This document shows positions 1 to 10,026 of a stretch of 64,000 nucleotides of DNA, piece by piece. The notes beneath the pieces are model-generated. The model ran no database searches, had not been told where the DNA came from, and saw nothing but the letters and a program-made list of their open reading frames with translations. The stretch is taken from positions 248,001 through 312,000 of the forward strand of contig JAFAZH010000052.1 of the NCBI GenBank assembly GCA_019239895.1, written 5' to 3'. The stretch is from Abditibacteriaceae bacterium (GTDB taxonomy: Bacteria > Armatimonadota > Abditibacteriia > Abditibacteriales > Abditibacteriaceae). Position numbers and translations under genes: made by a program. Positions within the stretch are counted from its first letter, which is position 1. The number at the start of each line of letters is the position of its first letter.

Positions 1-1
1 G

Positions 2-292
2 GGAGCGCCCGACGGTGAAAGTCTCAATGATTTATGGGCCAGATGGCAACCGACGTGGCAGAGAATCGTCCACGAACATCAGGGCCAAACGGTGGCTATT
101 GTCAGTCATAATTCGGCGTTGCGCGTGCTACTATGCCATCTGCTGGATGCGCCCTTTAGCAGCTATCGTCGTATCAATATGAGTAACTGTGGCCTAACGC
201 GGGTTGAGATTAAAGCTGAAGCTGCGGCTGGGACACAGCCACCTATCATGGTTCATTATATTAATGAAACAGGTCATCTCAAGGATATTTAG
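2..292 (+). CDS. Histidine phosphatase family protein, C-terminal part (5' end outside window)
   Basis: Frame 2 is open from the first bases to a TAG at 290-292, giving about 96 residues of a gene that starts before the window. A PDGES segment near the visible start and a later VSHNSALR segment match the histidine phosphatase (phosphoglycerate mutase-like) superfamily. The His of SHN is the second catalytic histidine; the first (RHG motif) would lie outside. Members remove phosphate from small metabolites such as phosphosugars or cobalamin precursors, and the substrate cannot be read from this part. The next gene begins 58 bases downstream with its own ribosome-binding site. Family assignment is fairly secure, specificity unknown. 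Confidence 0.8.
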   Translation, partial: GAPDGESLNDLWARWQPTWQRIVHEHQGQTVAIVSHNSALRVLLCHLLDAPFSSYRRINMSNCGLTRVEIKAEAAAGTQPPIMVHYINETGHLKDI

Positions 293-350
293 GTGGAGTG
301 CGAATTCGTACTCCGCTTGCCTAACGGAAGGATATTGAAGAGGAATTACT

Positions 351-2195
351 ATGGCTTTGAAAGACAATAAACGAACCGCCTCAGCAGCGGATGCCAAATC
401 CAAAGCGATGCGGCTTAAAGGCAGCGGCAGAGGGCCGGATGCGGTTTACACTGGCACGCCGCTTTCGATGACAGGCATCCGCAGCGGGCTACTGTATAGC
501 AATCTGATGAAGATTGTCCTGCTCGTGCTGATTGCCATTTTTGCGATTGGCTTCGGCTTGCAGAGTATTGGCACGGGCTTTGGCGGTGCTGGCAGCAATG
601 GCGCTGCGGGTGGGGCCACGGGTGGCCCCGACCCAGTGGCGCGGGTGGCTGGGCAGGACATTTCACGGCAGAGCTTGCAGAGCAACTTCCTCCGGCAACT
701 GGGTTTTATGGAGCAATTTGGCCAACCCACTGGGGTAGCAGAATTGCTAAGCACCAAGCAACGCGCCCTGCAAACCCTCACCGACCAGGCGGCTCAATAT
801 AAAGCGGCGCAGGATGCAGGCATTACCGTTTCGGATGCGGATATTGACCAGAAGATCACGTCGGAGATTAACGATGCGATTAAGCAGGATCAAGGGGCCA
901 ATGAAGCCGGTTTCCGTCGCCAGATCGAATCCACCTATGGCTCGCTCGCGGCGTATCAAGAGAATATGCGCAAGAACGTAGACCGTGAAGCGGTGCGCAA
1001 GCAGTTGATGATCGAAAAGTTAGAAAAGCAGATTAAAGATCAGAATAAAGTTAGCGAAGCCGATTATAAGCAAAGCGTGACCAAGCTCGACCTGCTGCAA
1101 ATTGTGATTCAACCCAAGCTGCCTGCGCCGGGGGAAAAAGACCAGAAAGCCGCGCAAGAGAAAAATGCGGCGGACGCCAAAGCGCGTGCCGACAAGGTCA
1201 TGGCGGAGCTAAAGGCGAATAGCACTCCCGGCAACTTTGCCCCGATTGCCAAAAAGGAAAGCGATGACATTGCCACCAAAGCCAAGGGTGGCGACGTGGG
1301 TTGGAAACTGCCCACAGAACTGTATTACTCGCCCACCATCAAGGACGCCATCGCCAAGAGCAACACCAGTCTCATTGGCCCGCTGCAAGATGATATGAGC
1401 AAGTATTACTACATCTTCTACATCAAAGGCCGTAAGTTGGAATTGCCGAAAGATTACTCGAAGCCCAAAAAGAAGGAAGAGTACATCAAGAACTTCAAAA
1501 CCCAGAAGGACAATGAAGTCTGGACGAAATATCAGGACGACTTAAAGAAAAAGAACGAAGTCGAAGTGGATGATCCAGCTCTGAGCGCCTATCAACTCCA
1601 AAGTGAGAAGATTTTTACGGCTCCAGCGGATCAGCAGAACCAACTGCGTCAGCAGGCAATTGATAAATATCAGGAAGCCCTCAACTATGCCGGGCCGCTG
1701 GAAAAATCAGCGATTCAGTATCAACTTGCCCAACTCTATCGCCAGATGAACCAACCCGACAAGGTTGTAGCGATGTTGCAGGAAGCGGCCAAGGAGAACA
1801 CCCGCGATACGACCGTCAGCCTCGAACTGGCGCGTGCTTTACGCGAACAGAAGAAGGACAAAGAAGCCCTGGCGCAACTGCAACAACTGGATAAGCAACT
1901 CGATACTTCACCGGCGGCTCCGGCCTCGCCTTTCTCAATGGGTGGCGGCAATCCCAACGATGCGGTGCGGATGCAGGTGGCTTCCGAATATGAAGCGATG
2001 GGCAAAAAAGACCTTGCTACCGCTGAGCGCAAAAAGATCAAACCACCCGCCGCACCCCCCGGCGGTGGCATGGGCGGTCTCGGCGGCTTAGGTGGTGGCA
2101 ACCTGACCATCCCCGCTGGCGGCGGTGGCAAAACCATCACCATTCCTGCGCCAGTAAGCAATAGCAATGGCGGCTCTAAACCGACCAAGCCATAA
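351..2195 (+). CDS. Membrane-anchored SurA/PpiC-type peptidyl-prolyl isomerase with TPR region
   Basis: This 614-residue protein has a basic cytoplasmic start, one membrane helix at about residues 51-70, and a long extracytoplasmic part. Residues ~95-240 resemble the SurA N-terminal chaperone domain. Residues ~250-360 resemble a parvulin (PpiC) domain, including GGDVGW and a terminal IGPL strand. Residues ~430-510 look like tetratricopeptide helices, and the tail is Gly/Pro rich (GGLGGLGGGN). Members assist folding of exported proteins; the PpiD/SurA-like layout suggests action at the outer face of the membrane. The start is supported by GAAGAGGAA upstream of ATG 351. A strong terminator follows at 2225-2256, so it is probably the last gene of its transcript. 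Isomerase activity is inferred from family only. Confidence 0.85.
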   Translation: MALKDNKRTASAADAKSKAMRLKGSGRGPDAVYTGTPLSMTGIRSGLLYSNLMKIVLLVLIAIFAIGFGLQSIGTGFGGAGSNGAAGGATGGPDPVARVAGQDISRQSLQSNFLRQLGFMEQFGQPTGVAELLSTKQRALQTLTDQAAQYKAAQDAGITVSDADIDQKITSEINDAIKQDQGANEAGFRRQIESTYGSLAAYQENMRKNVDREAVRKQLMIEKLEKQIKDQNKVSEADYKQSVTKLDLLQIVIQPKLPAPGEKDQKAAQEKNAADAKARADKVMAELKANSTPGNFAPIAKKESDDIATKAKGGDVGWKLPTELYYSPTIKDAIAKSNTSLIGPLQDDMSKYYYIFYIKGRKLELPKDYSKPKKKEEYIKNFKTQKDNEVWTKYQDDLKKKNEVEVDDPALSAYQLQSEKIFTAPADQQNQLRQQAIDKYQEALNYAGPLEKSAIQYQLAQLYRQMNQPDKVVAMLQEAAKENTRDTTVSLELARALREQKKDKEALAQLQQLDKQLDTSPAAPASPFSMGGGNPNDAVRMQVASEYEAMGKKDLATAERKKIKPPAAPPGGGMGGLGGLGGGNLTIPAGGGGKTITIPAPVSNSNGGSKPTKP

Positions 2196-2224
2196 GCAGA
2201 ACTAACATTTAGGACAATATCGCA

Positions 2225-2256
2225 GCACAGGGAACATCCTATTCCCTGTGCTTTTT
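2225..2256 (+). terminator. Rho-independent terminator after the PpiC-type gene
   Basis: A perfect 10-bp stem (GCACAGGGAA at 2225-2234 with TTCCCTGTGC at 2242-2251) has a 7-base loop and is followed directly by TTTTT. It lies 30 bases after the stop codon of the upstream gene. Confidence 0.9.
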
Positions 2257-2280
2257 GTCCTCACCTGCATTCCTTTATTT

Positions 2281-2399
2281 CAACACAAAGAACACAAAGG
2301 AGGCACAAAGGACACAAAGCTTAAGCAGGGGCAACAAACTCAAGTCTCACCTTTGACTGTCTTGGTGTCCTTCGTGTAATCTTTGTGTCCTTTGTGTTG
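2281..2399. repeat. Intergenic inverted repeat built from CACAAAGGA-type words
   Basis: The left arm (2281-2320) consists of about four imperfect copies of an ACACAAAGG-like word. The right arm (2365-2399) is its approximate reverse complement, with copies of CTTTGTGTCC. The arms are separated by about 45 bases. Together with the terminator this element explains most of the 339-base gap 2196-2534; no gene is seen there. Confidence 0.8.
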
Positions 2400-2534
2400 A
2401 GCCGGTCAATATCTATGAGTAAGGGCTGAGGTGAAGGCCGGAACATTCACCCTGCTCATGCCGTCAAAGGGCATAGTTGCCAGTTCGGGAATTCGACAAA
2501 ATCATCAGCCGCTCAGAAAGGAAAGTACAACGCT

Positions 2535-5500
2535 ATGAAAAACATAGTTAAGCTGTGCTTGGTTTGTGTCGTTGCAGGGATATGGGGATTGCTGCCAGCG
2601 CACGCGCAGCAGGATGTTGTACAGCAGGCGGATGCGGCCTGGAATGAAAAGAGTTATGCCCGCGCCCTGGAGCTTTACCGTAAGGCACTGGCGAATAATG
2701 GCGTAGGTGCGCGGCGTGAAGATGTCGAATATCGTGTAGCGGTATCGCTTGGTAAAACTGAACAATGGGATGCCGCTATCACGGCAGGCGAGGCCCTCTT
2801 GCCAAAAACCGAATGGAAAGCGCGTGTCCTCTACTGGTTAGGGCGGCTCTACACGGTCGTGCCGCATCAGGGCTATAAGGTTGGCGTCAGGACTTATCGC
2901 GGCAATGACTATCCCAGAGTCAACACAGCGGAGAAGCCGCAGCAAGTATGGTTGGGCGAAGAGGATGCCCAAAAGACACTCGATTATTTTGAGCAGGCCA
3001 AAATCGCCGCCCAACAGGAAGACGAGAAAGCCAAGCGCAATCGTTATCTGGTGGCAATTTACCCATTGCCCTGGAATGAGGAGATCGCTCTCAACTTCGA
3101 CCTCGCCGCTTATTTGCCAACTCGTGAATATGCTAAATACATTAAATCGCTGGACGAAAAGAAGCCCCTTGATGAAACGGTTGATGTCAGCCAGCCCTAT
3201 AACTTAGCTTGGTCGTTACCAAAGAAAGTCCTCTACCTCTACAACGAAATTCCCAAACTTGATCAAGCTCCAGAGAAACACCAAACGGCACTTTCTCTTT
3301 TGGCCAAAGGCTTGTTCATTCGCGCCTACCGGCAGCAGTTGGATGCGTGGGCCAATCAGTGGGATGAGAAGCAGCAGGAAAACGTCATGCGGCCCTACCC
3401 GTTCAATCGGTTGGAAGCAATTCCCGTCTGGCAATCCATCGTCAACAACTTTCCCCAAGACCCCATTGCCGACCGCACGCAGATTCTCATTGCCCAAACG
3501 TATGAAGGTGAAGGCGATTTAGTCAAGGCTTTGGCAGCCTATCGCATGGTGCTTGATAAATTCCCCCGCTCGAAATGGGTCAGCGATGCCCATGCCCATA
3601 TCCAACAGATAACACGCCACGAGATTTCTCTCGATAGCATGGGCGCGCAGCCACCGGGCCAAACGGCCAAGCTATCTATCTGGACTCGCAATGTCAAGCG
3701 CGTCAACTTTTCGGCATATCGTGTGAACCTCGAAAACGTGCTGACTCAACCCGCTACGCTGAATAATCATGATGTTCAATTTACACAATTCACTGGCAAC
3801 TTTGGCTCGATTGCGGATGCGCGCAAGTGGTTCGGGCCACAGGTAGCAACGTGGAACTTTGATACCAAAGACAAAGGCGATTATCAGAATACCTCAGAAA
3901 CCATTGATATCCCCATTAAAGAGCGCGGAGCCTATGTGGTCGTGGCGCAGTCGGATGGTCTGCGCGTGGCGCGAGTATTAGTTATTAGCGACTTAGCGAT
4001 TCTCAAAAAAGTTGACCGCGATGAGACCCTAACCTACATTGCGGATGCCCGCACTGGTAAGCCCGTTATGAATGCGCGGGTCATCATTAAAGAAACCTAC
4101 AACGAAGATAGCACAACAAAGACGGATGTGGCGCGTGGCACCAGCGATGAGCAAGGGTTCTTTACCAAGAAGCTGGTGCGTGGTCGTGACCGCTATACCA
4201 ACGGGGTTGAAGTCTTCGCCTGGACAGGTAACCGCTATGCCATGACCAGCACCAACAATGGCGGTTATTATGGCTATGGCGATAACCGCGACGAGTTCAA
4301 AGTCTATTCCTATACGGATCGCCCCGTCTATCGGCCCGGCCAGAAGGTTTACTTCCGGCAGATTCTTTCCACTCGCGTCAAAGGTGGCGACCAGCAGCCT
4401 GCCAAGGGGGTACCGGTTAAAGTTACGGTGAATAATCCCAAGGGTGAAATCATCTTCGAGAAGACCATCACCAGCTCCGAATTTGGCACGGTAAATGATG
4501 AATTTGTGTTGCCTGCGGATACACCTTTAGGTGAGTATTCTGTTAACGCCGAAGTCCCCAAGACCGAAGCGAATGTGGCGGCCAGTGGTGGCAATCGTTT
4601 TCGAGTGGAAGAGTATAAGCGGCCAGAATTCGTGGTCAATGTAGCCGTGCCGCCCAAACCCGTGCGACCAGGCGAGACGGTGGCGGCGCGCATCAATGCC
4701 AAGTATTATTTTGGCTCGCCCGTGCCGAACGCCACCGTCAAATACACAGTGCGCCGTAGCTCCTGGTGGGCCAGCTATCGCTTCCCGACGCCGTTTGATT
4801 GGCTGTACACTTACTGGGGCGTGGGGGATTATGATACCGGGCGGCGCAACATTGGCGGCGAAGGCAGCGGCACCATTGTCAAAGAGGGCACGGTTAAAAC
4901 CGATGCGCAAGGCAATGCCGAAGTTACGTTCCAGGCTAACAAAGACCCGCAAACCGATGACCCCAACAACTGGTGGCGTTACTACTATAATCCTCTCTAT
5001 ACCGTGGAAGCTGAAGTCACTGACGCCAGCCGTCGCACCATTGATGGACAGGGTGCAATCAAAGTGGCGGGTCAACAATACTTTGCGTTCCTCGATGCTA
5101 AACGCGGCTATTATTTAGCTGGCGACCGCGTACAGATTGAAGTCGCTACCCGCGATGCCAACGAGCAACCTTTCCGGGCCGCGGGTAAGATGGTGGTCTA
5201 CAAATTAGAACCGGGTGATAAAGAGCATCAGGTCTTTAGTGAGCCAATCGAAACCGACGCGCAAGGCCGCGCCTTCTGGACGTGGCAAGCCGATGCCGCT
5301 GGTAGTTACCGCATCGCTTACGAATCCACTGATGAGTGGGGTCAAAAAGTTCTGGCCTCCACCAATCTCTGGGTGGGTGGCCCCGGACTGAACACCACCC
5401 AGTTCCGCTTACAGGGCGTCACCATTGTCTTGGATAAACGCTACTACGAAGAAGGCGATACGCTTAAAGCCCTCCTCATTGCCGATCAGCCGGATACAAC

Positions 5501-8500
5501 AGTGCTGTTTACTCAGGAAGCGGGCAATGAAATTCTACGGCGCGACCTGATTACCATTACGGGCAAGAGCAAGGAGATTACCTTACCAGTGCGCCATGAG
5601 CACACACCAAACTTTGCTCTGGCGGCGGCCCTGGTGAAGAACTTCGAGGTTTACCAGACTCAGCAGGAAGTCTTTGTGCCACCGACCAAAGCCCTGATTA
5701 ACGTCAACGTGCAAAGCAGCAAGCCCGAATACAAGCCGGGGGAGAAAGGCGTCTTCACCCTCAAAGCTACCGACTGGCAGGGCAAACCTGCTCGCGCCGA
5801 ACTCAGCATGGCTCTTTTAGATGCGAGTCTCTTCTACATTCAAAAAGATTACGCACCGGACATTCGCACTTTCTATTATGGCGAGCGACGTGCTATCAGC
5901 GTGAACCTCGATTCCTATCGCTCTGGTCAGCAGCAGCCCGCTTCCGAAGATGATGTGAAGTATAAAGAGTATGAAATGCATTCCTGGGAAATGCCCGATG
6001 ATATGGGAATGCTCAACCTCAATCCCGGCGGTTGGGGCTATTATCCGCGCCGCTATCGAGGCGTGAATAAATCAGCCGCACTTGGTCTTGAAATGGAGGA
6101 CGCTGCCGCGCCGATGGCTGCACCTGCTCCTTCTGGGCCTGCGGGCGTTGTGGCTGCTCTGTCCACCGCAGGAGGAAGGGCAGACAACCGTCTTGTGACC
6201 AGAGCCAAAGATAGTCGAGATGAAAATGGCCAGCCACAAGGTCAATTAGCCGAAGCCAAAGTACGCTCGAACTTCTCGGAGACCGCATTCTGGTCGCCTG
6301 CGGTGGTGACAGAAGGCGGCACCGCCAAGGTCGAAGTCACCTTCCCCGATTCGCTCACCCAATGGCACGCTACAGCACGTGGCTTGACCGAAACGGCGCA
6401 GGTTGGCTCAGGCGAAGATGATGTCGAGACCAAGAAAAACCTGTTGGTGCGCTTGCAGTCACCGCGTTTCTTTGTGGAGCGTGACCAGGTCGTGCTAACG
6501 GCCAATGTGCATAACTATCTCAAAACCAACAAGCGTGTCAAAGTTGCTCTGCAAACAGATAGCAGTTTGAAACTTGCTCCGGCCTCTGCCACCAAGCAAA
6601 TCGGCACCACCGGCGTCACGATGAATAGCACTTCCGGCTTTGTCGAAATCAAAGCAGGCGAGGAAGCGCGGGTTAACTGGCTGGTGGATGTCGCCAAAGA
6701 AGGCAAGGCCAATGTGCAAATGACGGCGCAGACCGATGAAGAATCGGATGCGGTAAAAATGAACTTCCCCGTCCTCGTGCATGGCGTGCAACGTTTCGCC
6801 GCCCAGAGCGGCGTGATTCGCCAGGGCAACGGGCCGACGCGCCAGACCATCACCATCAACATGCCCAAGGAGCGGCGTTTCGGAGCCAGTACGCTCAATG
6901 TGCAATTGAACCCCAGCCTCGCCGCCACCATGCTGGACGCCTTGCCCTACCTGGCCGATTATCCTTACGGCTGTGTGGAGCAGACTATGTCGCGCTTCCT
7001 GCCCTCGGTCGTTACAGCAAAGGTGCTCAGTGATAGCGGCGTCAATTTGCAAACGTTGCGCGCACGGGCACAGGCGTATACTGCCGAAGCCAAGGCGCAA
7101 CCGCTGGGCGACCGCGTTAAAAACACTGGCTACACCTACCCCACCGGAATGCCCAATGCCCGCAATCTGCAAGAGATGGCCTCCACGCTCTGGTATTGGG
7201 ATCGCGGCAATAACCCCATTTACGACCAGAAAGAGATAGATCGCATGGTGCATGAAGGGCTGGAACGCCTCTATGACATGCAAAAGCCGGATGGCGGCTG
7301 GGGTTGGTGGACAGGCTCCGCTTATAGCGATCCTTATATGTCGGCCTATGTGGTATATGGCTTAGCCACCGCACGGGCTGCCGAAGTCAAAGTGCGTAAC
7401 GATGTGTTATCACGCGGCTTTGATTACCTGCAAAAGCAGATGAAGGAGCAGGACAATCTGCACCTGCTAACCTCCATAGCTTACTCGTTATCGTTGCGCG
7501 GCAAGATGCCCAACGATGTGGCGCAGATTGTTACGGGTCGTTTGTTTAATCAGCGCGAGCGTTTGACAGCTTACTCGAAATCGCTGCTGGCAATGGCGTT
7601 GTGGAATCAGGGCAACCGTGACCAGGCGAATGTTCTGGTGCGCAACCTGGAAAACACCGTCAGGGTAGATGAAGCCAACGGCACGGCCCGCTGGAACTTA
7701 GGCAATCAGTGGTGGTATTGGTGGAACAACGGTGTCGAAACCAACGCCATTGCCCTGCGCGCCTTCCTGCAAATTGACCCCAAGAATCGCCTGGTGCCGA
7801 TGATGATGAAGTGGCTCACGATTCAGGCGCGCGGCAATCACTGGCGCAGCACGAAAGAGACGGCAATGGCGGTGTATGCCCTGGCGGATTATGTGCGAGT
7901 GAACAAAGAGTTGGATGTAGATTATACACTTACAGTTCGTCTGGGAGATAAGGTGCAGCGCACCTATCATGTCACAAGTGAGAACGCCCTCTACTTCGAT
8001 AACCGCTTCATCGTGGGCGACCTCTTTTTGCAAGATGGAGCCAATCAGTTAACCATTGAGAAGCAGGGGCGTGGTAACGTCTACTGGAGCGCAGCGTCGG
8101 AGTATTTCTCCCTTGAAGAACCAATCCAGGCATCGGGCAACGAGATCGGCATCAAGCGCCGCTACTTCAAGCTGACGCGCAATCCTGATGTCAAAGCGGA
8201 ACAGGGCGACAACACTGCGGTTAAACCCACCAATATTGGAGCCAGAAAAATGATCGTGCCCCGGCCTCATCCCGGTTCATCCGAGCCGCCGCCACCAGAG
8301 TTTATCCGCACCGAACTCAAAGACGGCACAGCCTTACAGAGTGGTGATTTGGTCGAAGTCGAGCTAACCTTGGATGCCGCTAACGACTATGAATATCTGG
8401 TCTTCGAGGATATGAAAGCCGCTGGCCTGGAACCCGTAGATGTGCGTTCTGGCTATGGCTGGGGCGATGGCCTGTGCAGCAACGTGGAACTGCGCGACAC

Positions 8501-8672
8501 CAAAGTCGCCTTCTTCGTAGACCACCTGCCGCAAGGCACCCGCGTCCTGCGCTATCGAATGCACGTCGAAATTCCGGGCCGCTTCCATGCCCTGCCTACC
8601 AACGGCTATGCCATGTATGCCCCCGAAGTGCGCGCCATCAGTGCCGAGCAACGCATCGGAGTGCATGACTAA
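2535..8672 (+). CDS. Large bacterial alpha-2-macroglobulin with thioester motif
   Basis: This 2045-residue exported protein begins with a signal peptide (cleavage probably after AHA, residue 24). A helical TPR-like region follows to about residue 370, then macroglobulin/MG2-type beta domains. A poorly conserved Gly/Pro/Ala-rich stretch at ~1136-1222 lies where a bait-like segment would be. The thioester motif YGCVEQ has Cys1480 and Gln1483, followed by an alpha-toroid region with PDGGWGWW. Bacterial homologues are thought to trap proteases covalently in the periplasm or at the surface. The N-terminal TPR extension and the length exceed the ~1500-1650 residues of the E. coli YfhM type. The start is supported by AAAGGAAAG at 2517-2525. 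No pbpC neighbour is present, unlike the common yfhM-pbpC pairing. Confidence 0.95.
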   Translation: MKNIVKLCLVCVVAGIWGLLPAHAQQDVVQQADAAWNEKSYARALELYRKALANNGVGARREDVEYRVAVSLGKTEQWDAAITAGEALLPKTEWKARVLYWLGRLYTVVPHQGYKVGVRTYRGNDYPRVNTAEKPQQVWLGEEDAQKTLDYFEQAKIAAQQEDEKAKRNRYLVAIYPLPWNEEIALNFDLAAYLPTREYAKYIKSLDEKKPLDETVDVSQPYNLAWSLPKKVLYLYNEIPKLDQAPEKHQTALSLLAKGLFIRAYRQQLDAWANQWDEKQQENVMRPYPFNRLEAIPVWQSIVNNFPQDPIADRTQILIAQTYEGEGDLVKALAAYRMVLDKFPRSKWVSDAHAHIQQITRHEISLDSMGAQPPGQTAKLSIWTRNVKRVNFSAYRVNLENVLTQPATLNNHDVQFTQFTGNFGSIADARKWFGPQVATWNFDTKDKGDYQNTSETIDIPIKERGAYVVVAQSDGLRVARVLVISDLAILKKVDRDETLTYIADARTGKPVMNARVIIKETYNEDSTTKTDVARGTSDEQGFFTKKLVRGRDRYTNGVEVFAWTGNRYAMTSTNNGGYYGYGDNRDEFKVYSYTDRPVYRPGQKVYFRQILSTRVKGGDQQPAKGVPVKVTVNNPKGEIIFEKTITSSEFGTVNDEFVLPADTPLGEYSVNAEVPKTEANVAASGGNRFRVEEYKRPEFVVNVAVPPKPVRPGETVAARINAKYYFGSPVPNATVKYTVRRSSWWASYRFPTPFDWLYTYWGVGDYDTGRRNIGGEGSGTIVKEGTVKTDAQGNAEVTFQANKDPQTDDPNNWWRYYYNPLYTVEAEVTDASRRTIDGQGAIKVAGQQYFAFLDAKRGYYLAGDRVQIEVATRDANEQPFRAAGKMVVYKLEPGDKEHQVFSEPIETDAQGRAFWTWQADAAGSYRIAYESTDEWGQKVLASTNLWVGGPGLNTTQFRLQGVTIVLDKRYYEEGDTLKALLIADQPDTTVLFTQEAGNEILRRDLITITGKSKEITLPVRHEHTPNFALAAALVKNFEVYQTQQEVFVPPTKALINVNVQSSKPEYKPGEKGVFTLKATDWQGKPARAELSMALLDASLFYIQKDYAPDIRTFYYGERRAISVNLDSYRSGQQQPASEDDVKYKEYEMHSWEMPDDMGMLNLNPGGWGYYPRRYRGVNKSAALGLEMEDAAAPMAAPAPSGPAGVVAALSTAGGRADNRLVTRAKDSRDENGQPQGQLAEAKVRSNFSETAFWSPAVVTEGGTAKVEVTFPDSLTQWHATARGLTETAQVGSGEDDVETKKNLLVRLQSPRFFVERDQVVLTANVHNYLKTNKRVKVALQTDSSLKLAPASATKQIGTTGVTMNSTSGFVEIKAGEEARVNWLVDVAKEGKANVQMTAQTDEESDAVKMNFPVLVHGVQRFAAQSGVIRQGNGPTRQTITINMPKERRFGASTLNVQLNPSLAATMLDALPYLADYPYGCVEQTMSRFLPSVVTAKVLSDSGVNLQTLRARAQAYTAEAKAQPLGDRVKNTGYTYPTGMPNARNLQEMASTLWYWDRGNNPIYDQKEIDRMVHEGLERLYDMQKPDGGWGWWTGSAYSDPYMSAYVVYGLATARAAEVKVRNDVLSRGFDYLQKQMKEQDNLHLLTSIAYSLSLRGKMPNDVAQIVTGRLFNQRERLTAYSKSLLAMALWNQGNRDQANVLVRNLENTVRVDEANGTARWNLGNQWWYWWNNGVETNAIALRAFLQIDPKNRLVPMMMKWLTIQARGNHWRSTKETAMAVYALADYVRVNKELDVDYTLTVRLGDKVQRTYHVTSENALYFDNRFIVGDLFLQDGANQLTIEKQGRGNVYWSAASEYFSLEEPIQASGNEIGIKRRYFKLTRNPDVKAEQGDNTAVKPTNIGARKMIVPRPHPGSSEPPPPEFIRTELKDGTALQSGDLVEVELTLDAANDYEYLVFEDMKAAGLEPVDVRSGYGWGDGLCSNVELRDTKVAFFVDHLPQGTRVLRYRMHVEIPGRFHALPTNGYAMYAPEVRAISAEQRIGVHD

Positions 8673-8900
8673 TTTTAGCCACGGAAACACACGGAAGGAC
8701 ACGGAAATTAAGATATAGGTGACCAGGAGCGGGGTTGTCGCGTGCGGGATGATACGGTGTAGGGGCGCTGCTTGCTGCGCCCTGCCTGTGGCGATGGGAA
8801 CCGGGGCGCGGCAAGCAGCGCCCCTACGTGGTTTCCCCTTCTCCCACTCTCCCCTTCCCATCTTCGTTCCGTGTCTTTCTGTGTGTTTCTGTGGCTAAAA
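8673..8900. repeat. Nested double inverted repeat between convergent genes
   Basis: The outer arms (8673-8706 and 8867-8900) are made of CACGGAAR words and their complement, beginning immediately after the stop codon of the macroglobulin gene. A second, unrelated inverted repeat (8759-8782 with 8803-8827, core GGGGCGC and GCAAGCAGC) is nested inside. The element lies between two convergent genes and could end transcription from both sides. Confidence 0.8.
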
Positions 8901-8907
8901 TAAAATC

Positions 8908-9810
8908 TTACCCGCTCGTTTCGCTGCGCAGTTCGCGCAGCACGTAAGGCAGGAGTTCCAGGAAATCACTCGCCATCATGCCATCGTCGCCTTTATCTTG
9001 GGCGGCGGCTTCACCAGCGAGGGCATGAAGATGGACGCCCCACACAGCGGCAGTGGTGGCTTCAATGCCCTGCGCCAGCAGGCCACCGATAACCCCTGCT
9101 AAAACATCGCCGCTGCCTGCCGTGCCCATACCGCGCGTTCCTGCGGTGTTTCGATAAAGCCCACCATCAGGCGCGGCGATCAAAGTCTCGCGGCCTTTTA
9201 ACACCAACGTGGCATTACGCGTACGCGCAAATTCAAGGGCGGTGTTTTCTCGGTCAGTTTCTATTTCGTCTACCTCGCGGCCAATCAGAGTGCTCATTTC
9301 GCCAGGGTGCGGCGTAAAGATTCGCGCCGCTTGGTTAGTGCCATAATCCACGGGAGTGTCGAGCGAAGGGGCCGCTAAAGTTGTGAGCGCCTGTGCATCA
9401 ATGACCGCTGGCAATGGAATCTTAGGGACAATTTGCTGGATGAGTTCGTTCACTTCATCATGATTATCCAGACCGGGGCCAATGACAGCGGCATCACAGG
9501 GTTTGTATTGTCTTTCCAGGAGTTCCAGGGCAGAGCGTGCCATTGTGCCGTCCTCGGTTTCGGGCATCGGCAGCACCATCAACTCTGGCACCACCACGCC
9601 GATGTAAGAGGCCACTCCCTTGGGGGCTGCGACGCGCACCGTGCCGCATCCCACGCGCAACGCCGCCCGCGCCGCCAGAATCGCCGCGCCGGGTAATCGA
9701 GCCGAGCCAGCGATAATCAAGAGCTTGCCATAATCGTCTTTACTGGCATCGGCTGCCCAATCCGGCAGCGGCATGGTTTTCAATAGTTCAGGCGTGATGG
9801 TCTGCGGCAT
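8908..9810 (-). CDS. nnrD: ADP-dependent (S)-NAD(P)H-hydrate dehydratase
   Basis: This 300-residue protein belongs to the YjeF C-terminal/ribokinase-like family that repairs hydrated NAD(P)H in the cytoplasm using a nucleoside diphosphate or triphosphate. Visible signatures are YGKLLIIAGS near residue 27, AVIGPGL, TPHPGE and the strongly conserved GTAGSGDVL glycine-rich motif near the C-terminus. The epimerase (YjeF N-terminal, NnrE) domain often fused to it is absent, so epimerisation would need a separate gene elsewhere. It converges on the macroglobulin gene, and its upstream region holds a dispersed repeat shared with the divergent oxidoreductase. The start is ATG with a modest upstream purine stretch. 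Confidence 0.93.
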   Translation of the reverse strand: MPQTITPELLKTMPLPDWAADASKDDYGKLLIIAGSARLPGAAILAARAALRVGCGTVRVAAPKGVASYIGVVVPELMVLPMPETEDGTMARSALELLERQYKPCDAAVIGPGLDNHDEVNELIQQIVPKIPLPAVIDAQALTTLAAPSLDTPVDYGTNQAARIFTPHPGEMSTLIGREVDEIETDRENTALEFARTRNATLVLKGRETLIAAPDGGLYRNTAGTRGMGTAGSGDVLAGVIGGLLAQGIEATTAAVWGVHLHALAGEAAAQDKGDDGMMASDFLELLPYVLRELRSETSG

Positions 9811-9824
9811 ATTGTTCCTTATGT

Positions 9825-9942
9825 AAAATGGGACGCCAAACTGCGTTACGCTATGCTGCGCAGCGCAAGCTGACGCTATTGAGAAAATAGCGTCAGCTTG
9901 CGCACGAAGTTAGCGTCACCCCGTGTTGCGTCCCATTTAAAA
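9825..9942. repeat. Dispersed palindromic element, copy 1 (AAAATGGGACGC ends)
   Basis: The outer ends read AAAATGGGACGC and its complement. The centre is a perfect 18-bp stem (9863-9880 with 9886-9903) around a 5-base loop. A second copy lies at 49396-49504 and shares the ends and the GAAAATAGCGTCAGCTTGCG core. It fills the divergent intergenic region between nnrD and the oxidoreductase gene, so it may overlap promoters. Confidence 0.88.
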
Positions 9943-10026
9943 TATGCAGAGTGTATGCCGGGAAGAAGCGGTTTTTGGTACAGTAGGAAAGGAGCAAACG
10001 CAATAACTCAATTCAGGAGCCAATCC

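Noticed and set aside
6495-7283. Long open frame (262 codons) on the minus strand inside the macroglobulin gene
   Set aside because: The plus-strand frame has clear domains and the thioester motif; the antisense product is His/Gly-rich with no family features.
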